NCBI GenBank assembly: GCA_947581925.1
Contig: CANPWB010000009.1
Coordinates: forward strand, 1 to 62,773
Source: an uncultured Clostridia bacterium
GTDB taxonomy: Bacteria > Bacillota > Clostridia > Christensenellales > CAG-917
Direction: 5' to 3'
DNA: 62,773 nucleotides
Below the pieces are notes generated by a model. That model was not told where the DNA came from. It saw only the letters and a program-made list of their open reading frames with translations, and made no database searches. Position numbers and translations under genes: made by a program. Below, piece by piece: positions 41,325 to 51,600 of this stretch (within the stretch, counting starts at the first letter, position 1; each line of letters begins with the position of its first letter).

Positions 41325-42368
41325 TCAAGCCGAGAGCTCTGTCGCTCCGTCGCAGCTCGCCCCGTCCACACAAAGAAGTACATGCTTCCACGTTGTGAAA
41401 CCCAAACCGAAGCGGCAATAGCCGTTCCAGATATAGTTGCGGGTGTGAATGTCCACTTGATTCTGTATATCGAGAGGGACTCGATTGTAGAACATGGATC
41501 CCATGAGCTGTTTGTTTGCCTCGCTTGACATCAATATGAACCTGTCATCGGTCGTCTCCCATTGAGGCAGGACGATAATTTTCCAGTTGCCATATTGAAT
41601 GTTGATGTCGTTGTAGTCGGTGCCCGACGTCCTCTCGGAGCCTACAACCTTTTTGACGATTGCCTCAAACTTCGGACGATTGTAAGGAATGATGATCGTG
41701 TCGGGAACATATCCCAATGTGTCGCCATTCTCGTCTTTGAAGTTTCTCATGATGTTGGCAAGCGTATTGAGCGCGTCCTCAAATGCCGCCGTGTCCTTGC
41801 AAACGCCATTTTTGAAGTAGTAGTTGCTCTGATTCTTGCTTTTCAGCTTTTCGGAAGCAAAGGGGTGCGCCTTGTAGAAAAGAGGCTTTCCGTCGCCGCA
41901 GGTCAGATCCACGCGAGCCTTGTTGAAAATGCCGCTCGATTCGGTGGCGTGTGCATAGGCCCATGCCCCCAACTTTGTCCTCGTCTTGTAGTAGGCGCGC
42001 ACAAAATTTCTGGGGATGTTTTTCATGTTGGTACCCATTCCGAATTTCGCGTCGTCGGCCATTTCTTTTGTGATCGTGAATTCTTTCATAAAGGCGACGT
42101 GTTCAATCGTCTTTTTGAAACCCAGCTCTATGCTGTCGTTCTCGGCACCTGCACCTTCTTTGGTGGCCATGAATGTATCAAAATCCGTCTGCCCTATGAC
42201 CGTCTCCGCATAGCGGTTGGACTTTTCGACGTTGAAAAGGTCGTCAAGAATTGACTTCTTCTTTTCGAGCTCGTTGCTCTCGCTTTGAATGAGAGCCTTT
42301 ATCGGATGCTCAAATTTTCCGTACAAAGGATCGTTTTTGCCCGACATTTTTGAAAAAATGATTGCCAT
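41325..42368 (-). CDS. Phage major capsid protein
   Basis: A 347-residue protein of HK97-like character. It has an N-terminal arm (FEHPIKALIQSESNELEKKKSILDDLFNV), an extended loop region with DFDTFMATKEGAGAENDSIELGFKKTIEHVAFMKEFTITKEMADD, an A-domain-like beta/alpha part (DTLGYVPDTIIIPYNRPKFEAIVKKVVG; YGNWKIIVLPQWETTDDRFILMSS) and the end VDIHTRNYIWNGYCRFGLGFTTWKHVLLCVDG. This matches the Mu gpT-like capsid group. The order scaffold, decoration, capsid supports it. No separate protease gene is seen; an N-terminal delta domain is not obvious. Confidence 0.85.
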   Translation of the reverse strand: MAIIFSKMSGKNDPLYGKFEHPIKALIQSESNELEKKKSILDDLFNVEKSNRYAETVIGQTDFDTFMATKEGAGAENDSIELGFKKTIEHVAFMKEFTITKEMADDAKFGMGTNMKNIPRNFVRAYYKTRTKLGAWAYAHATESSGIFNKARVDLTCGDGKPLFYKAHPFASEKLKSKNQSNYYFKNGVCKDTAAFEDALNTLANIMRNFKDENGDTLGYVPDTIIIPYNRPKFEAIVKKVVGSERTSGTDYNDINIQYGNWKIIVLPQWETTDDRFILMSSEANKQLMGSMFYNRVPLDIQNQVDIHTRNYIWNGYCRFGLGFTTWKHVLLCVDGASCDGATELSA

Positions 42369-42384
42369 TGTTCTGCTCCTCCTC

Positions 42385-42789
42385 TTACTCGAATATTACA
42401 GTAACGGTATCGCCCGTCGCCGTTGCACCGTTTGTGTGGACGATGGTTGCCACGCCGCTTTCGGCGGTGTCGGTCACGCCCAAACCGTCCGTATGGAGCG
42501 TTACCTTTGAGCCCACCGCGGGCACTTTGCTTGATACTTCTATCGGCGCATCAAAAACCATTTCGGGTGTGATGCGGAAGCATGGCAATTCCTCTTGATC
42601 GCTTTCGGGTGCTGTGTAGTCAGCCAATGAAATGTGCGTGGGTTTGGTCTCCCCAGACGCTTTTGTGAGCTTGCCATCTGTAAGCACAAGAGCCTCGCCC
42701 TCCACATACACTTCACTGGCTGTGGTAGGCAAGGATTCCGTCTCTGGCACGTTGATTCTGCCGTTTATGATTTTTTTCAAATCAAACAT
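42385..42789 (-). CDS. Phage head decoration-like protein
   Basis: A 134-residue protein located between scaffold and capsid genes. It is beta-rich (YVEGEALVLTDGKLTKASG; FRITPEMVFDAPIEVSSKVPAVGSKVTLHTDGLGVTDTAESGVATIVHTNGATATGDTVTVIFE), with the pattern of capsid decoration/stabilising proteins. ATG at 42789 after GGAGG. Assignment by position and composition. Confidence 0.6.
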   Translation of the reverse strand: MFDLKKIINGRINVPETESLPTTASEVYVEGEALVLTDGKLTKASGETKPTHISLADYTAPESDQEELPCFRITPEMVFDAPIEVSSKVPAVGSKVTLHTDGLGVTDTAESGVATIVHTNGATATGDTVTVIFE

Positions 42790-42816
42790 AATTTTTGTTA
42801 AACCTCCAATAATTTT

Positions 42817-43722
42817 TCAAAGCGATTGTTTATAGAGTGCTTTGATCTCTTTTTCGGACAGGTGCGGGAAAAGATCTTTCCACTCTTGCATAGTCTGCCG
42901 AGACATGACAACTTCGTCGCTTGATGCAGGCTTTGCTACGGCGGACCGCAGGTGCGATTTTCCGTTGCCATTGTTGGCATCTTTTCGCTGTGCATCCGCT
43001 TGTTTGGATATGACCTTATCTCCGTTTACGGCGATATAGGCCGTCTTTGGGTCTATGCCGCTGTCCCTCAATTTTCCGAACTGCGCAAACTTCTCAAACG
43101 TGTCAAAACAGTCTGAAATATGTTTGTTTTCAAGCAGGTCTGGGAAAGATTTTTTCAATGTCGATAAGTCGCTCGCCGCAAGCTCCTCGAACGCTTGCCT
43201 TTTTGCTTGCGCTTCGGTAGCCTGTGCTTCGGCAGATGCGGCTCTCGCCTTTCGGTATTCCTCAACGGAGATGCCCTCCGATTCGGCATTTGCTCTCTCA
43301 AACGCTTCCTCTACCGAGCTATCAACGTTGACTCCCATTTTTTGCAGGGTCTCTTTGCCGAGATTGCGCACATTGTCCAGCTCTTTGTTCTTCTCTGCAA
43401 GCTGTCTTTTCAGTTCCGCAATTTCGTTGTCCCTGTCGTCCGTAGCGGGCTTGTCGGCCGCGTCATCTTTGTCCGCCTCTCTGCCATTGTCGCCCGTCTC
43501 GGCATCGTCATCGTCGGTTTTGGTCCCGTCCAGCTCGCCCTCGCCGTCCTCAACCTCTATATCGTCCAAATCCTCGCCGTCATCGTCTGTTGCAATGTCC
43601 TCGTCTGAGTCGCCGTCAAGGTCAAAACTCTCGTCGTTATTGCCCTCGTCGTCAATGTCGTCAAGGTCAAAATCGTCATCTATGACTTCGTTTTTGTCGT
43701 CGATTACAATATCGTCTTCCAT
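42817..43722 (-). CDS. Phage capsid scaffold protein
   Basis: A 301-residue, very acidic protein. Residues 1-95 are almost only Asp, Glu, Gly and Asn (DDFDLDDIDDEGNNDESFDLDGD), residues 96-145 are a coiled coil (DNEIAELKRQLAEKNKELDNVRNLGKETLQ), then an Ala/Glu-rich helix (EEYRKARAASAEAQATEAQAKRQAFEEL) and a basic end with KEIKALYKQSL, the usual capsid-binding helix-turn-helix of scaffolds. Such proteins fill the procapsid and leave before DNA packaging. Its start is 30 bases after the small ORF at 43753. Confidence 0.8.
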   Translation of the reverse strand: MEDDIVIDDKNEVIDDDFDLDDIDDEGNNDESFDLDGDSDEDIATDDDGEDLDDIEVEDGEGELDGTKTDDDDAETGDNGREADKDDAADKPATDDRDNEIAELKRQLAEKNKELDNVRNLGKETLQKMGVNVDSSVEEAFERANAESEGISVEEYRKARAASAEAQATEAQAKRQAFEELAASDLSTLKKSFPDLLENKHISDCFDTFEKFAQFGKLRDSGIDPKTAYIAVNGDKVISKQADAQRKDANNGNGKSHLRSAVAKPASSDEVVMSRQTMQEWKDLFPHLSEKEIKALYKQSL

Positions 43723-43752
43723 TTATGCATCCTCCAATTTTTGTTGCTTTTC

Positions 43753-43890
43753 TCACTTCTTTTTGCCGTCTCTTAGGTCGGAGCCCTTTACAACATTAGC
43801 TTTGGGCTGATCGCTCACGGGTTTTGGAGCCCTAATAACGCCGCCCTTGTTCGTTGCGTAGGGGTTGCCTTTATGATTTCTGCCGCTCAT
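43753..43890 (-). CDS. Small basic phage protein (45 aa)
   Basis: MSGRNHKGNPYATNKGG... with a basic, Lys-rich end (GSDLRDGKKK). Too short for the usual cut-off but supported by GGGAGG 10 bases before the ATG and by its place in the tight operon before the scaffold gene. Function unknown; I have the impression of similar short proteins in clostridial phages but cannot verify it. Confidence 0.65.
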   Translation of the reverse strand: MSGRNHKGNPYATNKGGVIRAPKPVSDQPKANVVKGSDLRDGKKK

Positions 43891-43994
43891 AACCGATAAC
43901 CTCCCGTTTTTTATTTTTTATGAAATAAGCCTCGCACCCTGCTGGATAGGGTGTGAGGCTCAAATCTCTTGGATATTGGCACTAAATTCTTGAT

Positions 43995-44375
43995 TTACTT
44001 CTGATATGTACCGAGAACGTTTCGCTCTTTTCTGTCCTCTTTACGCTTATTCAACCACATGAGGGCCTCCTCGATATGCGTCAAGGCGCATGCGCCCTCT
44101 CTCGTTGCAAGCTCGCCCTTTTGGAAACATTGCAGTCGATGTCGCACAATCTCCAAAAGGTCTGTTTCAAGTACGCCCGCAATCGAACCCTCTTCGTTTC
44201 GCGGGCCGCACTGAAATTGTATTTCCGCAAGCGGTTCGCCGTCTCTCTCGACTATGTAATTATATCTGCTATCGCCCACTTCAACCAAATCATCGTACAC
44301 TATATCATTGAGGTTGTCTGTGCGCTGTATGCGTCCTGTCAATTTGATCAAATAATCTCCCTTACGCCTTTTCAT
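43995..44375 (-). CDS. Candidate Acb2/Tad1-family cyclic-nucleotide sponge (anti-CBASS/anti-Thoeris)
   Basis: A 126-residue protein. The N-terminal 45 residues are an uncommon addition (GDYLIKLTGRIQRTDNL...); the rest reads IQFQCGPRNEEGSIAGVLETDLLEIVRHRLQCFQKGELATREGACALTHIEEALMWLNKRKEDRKERNVLGTYQK. The pattern ...FQ.GP..E.G..GV...DLL.IV.(D/H)RL..FQ.G..A.RE...AL..(L/I)EEALMWLNKR..DR...GV.GT is that of the Acb2/Tad1 hairpin domain known in many phages. Members bind cyclic di- and trinucleotides or gcADPR and block CBASS or Thoeris. The start at 44375 has GGAGG. It follows a zinc-ribbon peptide by 11 bases, at the start of the capsid operon. Binding ability and ligand are inference. Confidence 0.6.
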   Translation of the reverse strand: MKRRKGDYLIKLTGRIQRTDNLNDIVYDDLVEVGDSRYNYIVERDGEPLAEIQFQCGPRNEEGSIAGVLETDLLEIVRHRLQCFQKGELATREGACALTHIEEALMWLNKRKEDRKERNVLGTYQK

Positions 44376-44386
44376 AAGGTCCTCCG

Positions 44387-44557
44387 TCACTTTGCTGTAA
44401 TTGAATAGGCACGGCCGCAAAACTTGCAAACGACCGTTATGCCGTCGCATTTGCTCCCCCGTGTAAATCCTACCGCGTGTATAGTCTTGTTACAGTGTGG
44501 ACACGTCGGCTTTTGGATCTCGGTGTTTTTCGCTATTTCTACCAGTTTGATGGTCAT
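44387..44557 (-). CDS. Small phage zinc-ribbon protein (56 aa)
   Basis: MTIKLVEIAKNTEIQKPTCPHCNKTIHAVGFTRGSKCDG... with CPHC and CKFC, a single zinc ribbon of a kind common next to phage structural operons. It starts at 44557 after AAGGAG and ends 11 bases before the sponge candidate, so it opens the left-hand late operon. It may bind nucleic acid or protein; not determined. Confidence 0.7.
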   Translation of the reverse strand: MTIKLVEIAKNTEIQKPTCPHCNKTIHAVGFTRGSKCDGITVVCKFCGRAYSITAK

Positions 44558-44586
44558 AATTCCGCTCCTTTCAGCTTACATCAAAT

Positions 44587-44592
44587 ATTATA
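44587..44592 (-). promoter_or_regulatory. Possible promoter hexamer for the capsid operon
   Basis: On the minus strand a TATAAT lies 30 bases before the zinc-ribbon start codon. No good first hexamer at 16-18 bases is seen, so a phage activator might be needed. It faces away from the plus-strand promoter at 44662-44690. Confidence 0.35.
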
Positions 44593-44661
44593 GGGCATAA
44601 TTTACTCAAAATTGTACCTCAAAATTCCAACCTTACATGTTTTCTTCATTGATTTTATGTA

Positions 44662-44690
44662 TTGCCTCGCCCAAAAACCTGTGCTATAAT
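44662..44690 (+). promoter_or_regulatory. Promoter of the phage structured leader RNA
   Basis: TTGCCT (44662-44667), 17-base spacer, TATAAT (44685-44690). The predicted +1 is the G at 44697, 7 bases after the second hexamer, exactly as in the two host RNAs. Confidence 0.75.
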
Positions 44691-44696
44691 AATTGC

Positions 44697-44848
44697 GCTA
44701 TACAGCTGAATATAATTGTCTGAGGGCTAATCTTTGGAAAAAGCGTTAGCTCGTTCACTCATATATCCTCAGACGATTATGGGCTGTATAGCAAACTTTG
44801 GACGGAGCTCACGTTTTTCGGTGCGTAGCTTCGGCTACGCATTTTTTT
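44697..44848 (+). ncRNA. Phage structured RNA of the same architecture as the host RNAs
   Basis: P1 pairs 44697-44706 with 44783-44792 (10 perfect pairs). P2 pairs 44712-44725 with 44767-44780 (14 pairs, one G-U). The apical region contains a hairpin GCTAA (44726-44730) / TTAGC (44746-44750); the segment GAAAAAGCGTTAGCTC (44737-44752) is complementary, with one bulge and a mismatch, to GAGCTCACGTTTTTC (44805-44819) beyond P1. The terminator is TGCGTAGC, loop TTCG, GCTACGCA, followed by T (44822-44848). The plan is that of the RNAs at 6754 and 6971 but with almost no sequence in common. The start codon of the membrane protein is 18 bases after it. Confidence 0.7.
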
Positions 44849-44865
44849 ATCGGAGGATACGCATT

Positions 44866-45630
44866 ATGATGTTGGAAACCGATGTTAGATTTCCGATTGC
44901 CGTAAAAGGTCCTGCAAGCTATGTGGACCGCATTGAGGAAATGTTCACTTTGCAAATTCCGAATGTTTTCAAACTTTACCACTTATGGTGGTATTGGCTG
45001 TTGATTATATGGACTCTCCCGTTTCAAATCGCATATTGCGCCGTCGTCCTCGTAGAATTGGTACTCATAACAGTATTATTCCCGATTGCTTGTGTACCAT
45101 ATTTGAGATTTTTCTCGTATCTGGCGCAAAATATATGCTTTGGTGCTAATTTTGTGCTTGGTTTTCTTGGATTTATACATCAAGATTATGACGATTATGA
45201 ACCCAGTGAAAAAGCCAAATTGCGCCTTAAAAAGTGGGATATAAAGAAAAACACAAATACACTACTCAAAAAAACGCAAAAATTATTTGTTGCGTTCGGC
45301 TTAAAAACTGCTTTCATTAATTGCCGAGACCAAATCCGAGCCGAAATATATACTATTGTGGAAAAATACCCATCTTCTGCCCACGAGCATGCAAACGAAA
45401 TCGTTGCCGCCGCCGCATATTATGCTTGTTCTGTCGAATATGCAATACATTTCAATACGGGAATAACCCCAACGGAAGTCCAAAAACACGAAATTATTGC
45501 CCTGCTTTCTCAATACATAGATCAAACCACTGTTGCGCGTATTCCAGATAATGATTTTGAACTCATAAAACTAATTGTAGTGAAATGGTGTGTAGACAAT
45601 GGCTATCTTAAAAATTCCAAAGACGAATAA
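44866..45630 (+). CDS. Phage plus-strand membrane protein (cargo/moron)
   Basis: A 254-residue protein, the only plus-strand gene in the phage part. Residues of about 38-80 (LYHLWWYWLLIIWTLPFQIAYCAVVLVELVLITVLFPIACVPYL) and 84-105 (FFSYLAQNICFGANFVLGFLGFI) form membrane segments; residues 108-254 are a soluble helical domain (KKTQKLFVAFGLKTAFINCRD; EHANEIVAAAAYYACSVEYAIHF; EVQKHEIIALLSQYIDQTTV). No family recognised. It has its own promoter, structured RNA, ribosome site (GGAGG at 44852) and terminator, the layout of phage moron genes that are expressed in the lysogen, often for superinfection exclusion or host fitness. The ATG at 44866 is chosen; a TTG further up would read through the RNA. 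Confidence 0.72.
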   Translation: MMLETDVRFPIAVKGPASYVDRIEEMFTLQIPNVFKLYHLWWYWLLIIWTLPFQIAYCAVVLVELVLITVLFPIACVPYLRFFSYLAQNICFGANFVLGFLGFIHQDYDDYEPSEKAKLRLKKWDIKKNTNTLLKKTQKLFVAFGLKTAFINCRDQIRAEIYTIVEKYPSSAHEHANEIVAAAAYYACSVEYAIHFNTGITPTEVQKHEIIALLSQYIDQTTVARIPDNDFELIKLIVVKWCVDNGYLKNSKDE

Positions 45631-45651
45631 TAAACAAAAACTTCATATAGC

Positions 45652-45683
45652 TAAGGGCCGCCTTTCGGCAGCCCTTATTTTTT
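45652..45683 (+). terminator. Terminator of the plus-strand phage gene
   Basis: TAAGGGC and GCCCTTA with an inner GCC/GGC pair closing TTTC, followed by six T on the plus strand. It overlaps the stop codon of the convergent giant gene. Confidence 0.85.
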
Positions 45684-48600
45684 AGTTCGTATATATCCTC
45701 CCGTTTTTGACAGTCAGCCCGCATTTTTCGGCGAGTGCCGTTTTCTGTTCTTTTGTCATGCGTAGCGTTGTTATGTATTTAGCGACCATAGTTTTTGCTC
45801 TGGCGGCGGATAAGCCTCTAATGTCACCGTCTTTTATGGTATAGCCCATGCTTAGAATAAGCAATAGCTTTTGAACGGTGTTTAGTCTCTGTCCCCAAAT
45901 AAACTTGATGACTTTTGCCTTTTTGGTATTGTTTATTGCCTTGCCAGTTTTGTCTACGTCTGCTTTGATCGCGGAAACAGCGGACATTATCGTAGCAAGA
46001 GATGATGGCGAGATTACCGCACTTAACATGATGATTTGATTGTCGCTTATCACCCCAACTATGGACGACAGAGCCTTGCTATAATAAGCGTCATACAGCA
46101 TCTTTATCGCCTTTGCCTGTTGCTCCGCAGGCAGGCTTGCAAATCCTGCGCTATTTACAAGACGCTCTATTTGTTCGTTAGCCTCGCTATACTGTGCTTT
46201 GAAAGACTGCTTTTGCGCCGACGTCAGCGGGATCTCTACGCCGTTATACGTTATTGTGTCGCCGATACTCTTTGGCAAAACAGTATATCCGCCGTCATAA
46301 AGCTCAACAAGTTTTTGCATTGCATTTTTACTGAGCCCGCCTGTCCTATCGTCTTTTAGCAACATACCCATAATTGTTTGCGCGAGCCCATAATCTCTCT
46401 TTTTAAGCGCGGCCTTGATGTCCGAGCTGTACTTCGGATTATAAAACAGCGATGTATATTCATACGCCGTAGCCGTGCTGAAACGCCTTATGAGCCCCGT
46501 TATAGTGTTGTTGATATTTCTGAACGGCAAGCCTGTCAGCTGACCTATGCCGTACAGAGAATCGCGGAAAGCGCGCATATAATCTTGTGTCTTGATTTCC
46601 TCGCCGCTAACCGCCTTTGTCACTAAATCGAACAGTTGTTTTGTAGGATCGAGTATGCCGTTGAGCATATCCGCAGAGAATGTGTCAATGTCATAATCCT
46701 TTGCAAAGAAATCGTAAATATCCCTTACAAACGGCAACATGCCGATCGTTGTACTTCCGAAATCCTGCAACAGATCGAGGAAAAACGATTTTGCGGTCAC
46801 TTTGCCCTCTTCGTCGTCCTCTGCCATGTCATTATACAAGAATTTGAAAAGCTGTCCGACAAGAACATACATCAAGTTTGCAATGGTGACAGACGCGAGC
46901 ACTCTGCCTATCTTACGCTTTGACGCCTTATATCGTCCTTGCAATGACGGGTCGGCATCTCCGCTCTTTATGGCCGAACGCAAAGCATTGTATTCTCCGA
47001 ACGTTTCAACAAGCCTTGAAAGCTGTTTAAGCGGGACAGAAGTAAACATCGTAAACGCTCTCACAATGTCGCTGTCCGAGCGCATAAGCTCCGAGCGTTC
47101 CGTGTTTGTGTAGTTCGGCTGCGTCAGACGAATTACATCTTCCAACAGCTCACCTGCCTTTTGCATATTTTCTACGGTGCCGAGTTTCAAGTTCGAGTCC
47201 TTTTGCACTTGCAGTTGGCAAGCGTTCCAAAGCCTGCCGATAGTAAATCTGTCCGTCCACTGTATGGGTTTTGTGAGAACGTCGCCCACCTTTCCTATCT
47301 TGTCTATCACGCCCTCTGCGCGTACAATGCCGCGCTCGTAATTCCTTACACGAGCATACGGGCAATATTTGTCCATCGCCGACCAGTTTGTCCTCATGAC
47401 AAAACCTCTTGCGAGAACTCCCGCGTCAAGCAATATGCCTGCTGTCGGATAAGACGTTATTTGCGACACTATGACCTTTGCGTTTGCTCCGAGCTGGTAC
47501 TTTGCATATGCGCCTCTCATTCGCTCTATGACGGAGCTGCTTGTAGCCCTGCCTTGAATATCCGCAAATAGCTTGCTCAAATACGCCTCCGCGCCTCTCC
47601 AAACCTGCCTATTGAGCGTGTTGCGTATGCTTATAACATTTGTTTTGTCTCCTATATTCTTTGCATATATTTGACTGAAATTTTTAAGCGGCACGGTCAT
47701 TTTTGCATAGGTCGAAAGTTGTTTTGCGTGTCTTGTGAGCACACTATACACGTCGGTCACATAAAGCTGATTTTGTGCTCCTACCTTAACATCTTTGTTG
47801 AACGAGAAGTTATATACATTCGCCCAGTCCGCCATAAGCGAGCGAGCGTCGGTGATGTTCTTTGCAATGGTGCCTTTATCGCGCTGTATGGGATAGTAAA
47901 AATCGTCAGAGGCATTCGTATATCCCAAAATCTGCATATCCGCATCCGTCTTTACTTGCTTGCTCTTTACGTTGAAAAACTCCTCAACAAGCGAGATAAA
48001 TCCTTTGTCGGTGTCCGTAAAGGCCTTTGATAAAGTGTCAATATCGGACTGTGTGACGCGCACGGATTTGATACTGCCCTTGCTGTCCTCGTATGTAAAG
48101 CCAGAATTATATAAGCCGTCTTGCGCTTGTGTGCGCTTTGACAACTCATAAAGCGTGATTGCCTGCCCCACAGTAAGCTCGGCTCCTGCAACAGTGATAT
48201 GCTCGGACGCCAAACGCTTGCTGTAATGCTTGTGCTGTTTGATATATGCATCTATATCTTCCGTCAGCTCAATATACAACTCGCCTGCCGCCGTTTCGCC
48301 CTTTGTGATCTCGTCATATGCCCGCGTAAGTATGCCGTTCGGATTAAAATTTTCCAACGACTCAATAACGACACGCGGCTCTATAATTTTATTAAAAACC
48401 CCATATATCCTGTTGAAAATGGCTTTATTGGTCCTGTTTTTGCTCTTTTGAATGATTTGATTGCCTTGTGTTGCAAGGTCGGTTATTCTTTGCTTCTTAC
48501 CCTCCATAATCACTTGGTCGTAAGTGTCAAAAAGGTGCTTCGCGGAGGCAATAATAACCTGCGCCGCCTGTAATTCTTCGGTGGAAAGCGGCTTGTTACT

Positions 48601-51600
48601 CAAAGCATTTTGACGTATGAAATTGAGCGCATCTATGACGTTTTGGTCAATGTAGCTTAGGTTTGGATCCTCGTCATATAACAAAGGATTGTTTGTATTA
48701 TAAAACTTGCCATAATCAAGCAAAATCTGCCGCGCGCCTGTTTTTCTGAGGTCAGAACGATACTTCAACTTGGAGAGCTGTTTGAGCCATTGCGTGAGTT
48801 CGGGAGCTGTGAAAACATCCGCCCCAACATAATTGCGCTTTGTGGCAATATCGCGCAAATATGCCGCGCCGTCGATAATTCTATTGACAAGCGTATTCCT
48901 CCTATACGCTGTGTGGAGCTCGTCTTTAAGGTCGGCAATGCGCTGTGTATATTGTTCAACCAACCTTGCATACTTTGATTGCTCGCCTTTTTGGTCGAAC
49001 GCAAGCAAAATGTCGCGGGCGATGTCCTGTCTCAGTTGTTCGACTTCCGCTTTTCCGCCATAAGCAGTAAGCATGATTTCGTCCGCTTTTTTGTTGACGC
49101 GCTTCTTTGCCTGCTCGTACATATCGAGCATTTCAAAGAAAATCTCCGCATCATTGATTGCGTTGAAATGGATGCCTATGTCTTCGAGCTCTTGCGCCAC
49201 CTCCTCTGGTGCAATGCCTCTTTCCTTAGTCCCCCAAATCAAATTGATGGTATTGTGTTTATCAAACGCATAATTGATCTCGCCCTGTATGCCGCGCAGG
49301 TTCATTTTGTGCATATAACCACGCAATGTAGACAGAATGAACATATCATCCGCTACACTGTCATATGAGTCATACATATCTGTAAGCACGGCATTATTTA
49401 TGATATAGTCTGCAATATCGAGTGCCGCGCCTATTTGATAGCCCTCTGGTGTGCTGTTGAGTTTGATAAACAACTGCTCTATGGCCTCTGCCCTGCTCTT
49501 GCCGCTCAATTCTCCTGCATAACGCCCATTGCCGAGAATAAGGCGTTCGTCAATAATCGAGTCGATGACGCTCTGTGCGTCCATCTTTGAATAGACCTTT
49601 AATCTCGTATTGTTTGCGGCAAATTTGGCTCTTTGGCCTTTGGTATAAAGCCGACGATTTTCGCTGTCATTCCTTAGCGCATAGCGGATGTCGTTTGAGT
49701 TTGACGGGCTCGTGTTTGTGGTGAGTTTGATTTGTTCGGGCTTAAAGGCAATATAGACATCGGATTTACCGACGCCTGCACGAGAACTGTCGTTGACATT
49801 TTTTGCTATAATACCATCACGCCCTTGCTCCCTTGCTTGCCTAAAATATTCTGGATATACCTTATAATAAAACTCGCCCTTTGCGTCAACAATTAAAGGA
49901 TTTTCGATGTTAAGATAGACACTTCGTACCCTTCCGCCCGTTTCGTATTCGACGTCGCTCATAAGGTCAACAAGTGTTTTGCCGTCAACCTTAATACTTT
50001 TGAATTGACGTATCAAAGACTTCCGCTTTTCACTATCCGTTTCTTGCAGAATTTGTGCTTTTATTTGCTCCCGTTTGGCTCGATATTCTTGTATTCGCTC
50101 GTCATTTTGAATATTCTTTGCATAGCCTTTCGCATTTTTTATGTTGGTAGTAAAATAATAGGCCTCGCCGAAGTCGGTTCCTGTTTGCCTCGCTTTGTTA
50201 TATTCAAAAGTATAGAAATTGCCATCTTTTGTTCCGTGGTATACCACAAGCAGATTGCCCTTGTCGTCCACCACTTTGCTGTCCGCAAAAAACTTTCTCT
50301 GCTGTGCGGAAAGAACTTTGCCCTCCGAATCGGTAGGTTTCAGCGCATATCTTGTATCGCTTCCAGTATTTCCGCTTCCGTTTTGTGTGTGTTGATTATT
50401 TCCGTTAGTTCGGCCGCTTTCCGATCTGCCGCTTCGCTTCCCGATTTCAGCCTTGTAGCTTTGATAATCTCTGAAATCCTTACCTCTGTACTCTCGGACA
50501 AGTCCCGATTCATAAAGGTTTGAAGTAACACTGCCCGCCCATGTCCCAGAGCGTTGTTCTCTTTCATAAATATATCTCCTTACAACATCAATATCTGTTT
50601 CATTATTGAGGTTTATTTTGACAATTTTGCTGATTTTGGGATTGTCAATGCTCCCTTTTGCATAGATGAGCACGTTGTCCACGCCGAACCCTTTACCCGT
50701 CATGTCGTTGACAGGGATGATAAATTCGCCGCTGGCGGTTTTGACAAATTCTTTTGACCCGCCCTTTGCTCTCGCAAACTTCGTTGTAAAATCTCTCCAA
50801 TGGCTTGAAGACACCACGTCGTTTGCTCTTACCCATCCGAAATTATTATACTGCGATTCGCTGTATTCGTCAATCCGCATAGCAAACCTAATATCCGAGC
50901 TGGACGACGGATTTTTGTTTGTAGTCAGCTTTATTTGATTTGACTTATAAGCTACCACTTCGGCTTTGCCGTCTTGCTTGTAGTCAAAGATACCGTCAAA
51001 ACCGAGTTTACGGATATATTGCGCAACATTTTTGCCTGTATCATCAAGATAATTGCACAAGAGGAAAAACTCGCTCCCGCCGTAACCGTTCTTTTTGGCA
51101 AACTTCGTGACAGCTTCCCGCGTTGTCCCGATCTCTTTATATAACATGTCCAGATGCTCTGCATTGTCTGTGATAAACGGATTTTTCACATTCAGATAGC
51201 ACTCGTAAAGCTCGGTGCGCGCATATCTTTGTGCTCTTTCTTTATCCGACGTGAAATAAAAACCATTGCCGAACATATTCCAACCCGCGTTGAAATGCTC
51301 GTCAAATTCCGTAAAGCTCGTTCTACTGCCGTGATAAAGCGTCAACAGTTTCCCGCTCCTATCGACAATTTTACTGTCTTTGAAATACTCCCTTTGGGCG
51401 GCGGTCAACTTGCGTCCCTGTGAGTCTGTGTTTGACAGCGCAAACCTTATGCCACCCATCTGCTTAATAGCCTCTGTGCGCGAGTTCTCTCCCGTATCAT
51501 ACACCTGATAGGGAATATGTCTCGATTCAAGCTCTTTAATAAGTTTCTCGGAGGCGGTTTCTGGTATAAGTACCCTTTTTATTTCGGAGAACGTAACAGC

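Noticed and set aside
44734..44865. N-terminal extension of the plus-strand membrane protein
   Set aside because: It starts at a TTG inside the structured RNA and would be cut by the terminator; the ATG at 44866 has a good ribosome site.
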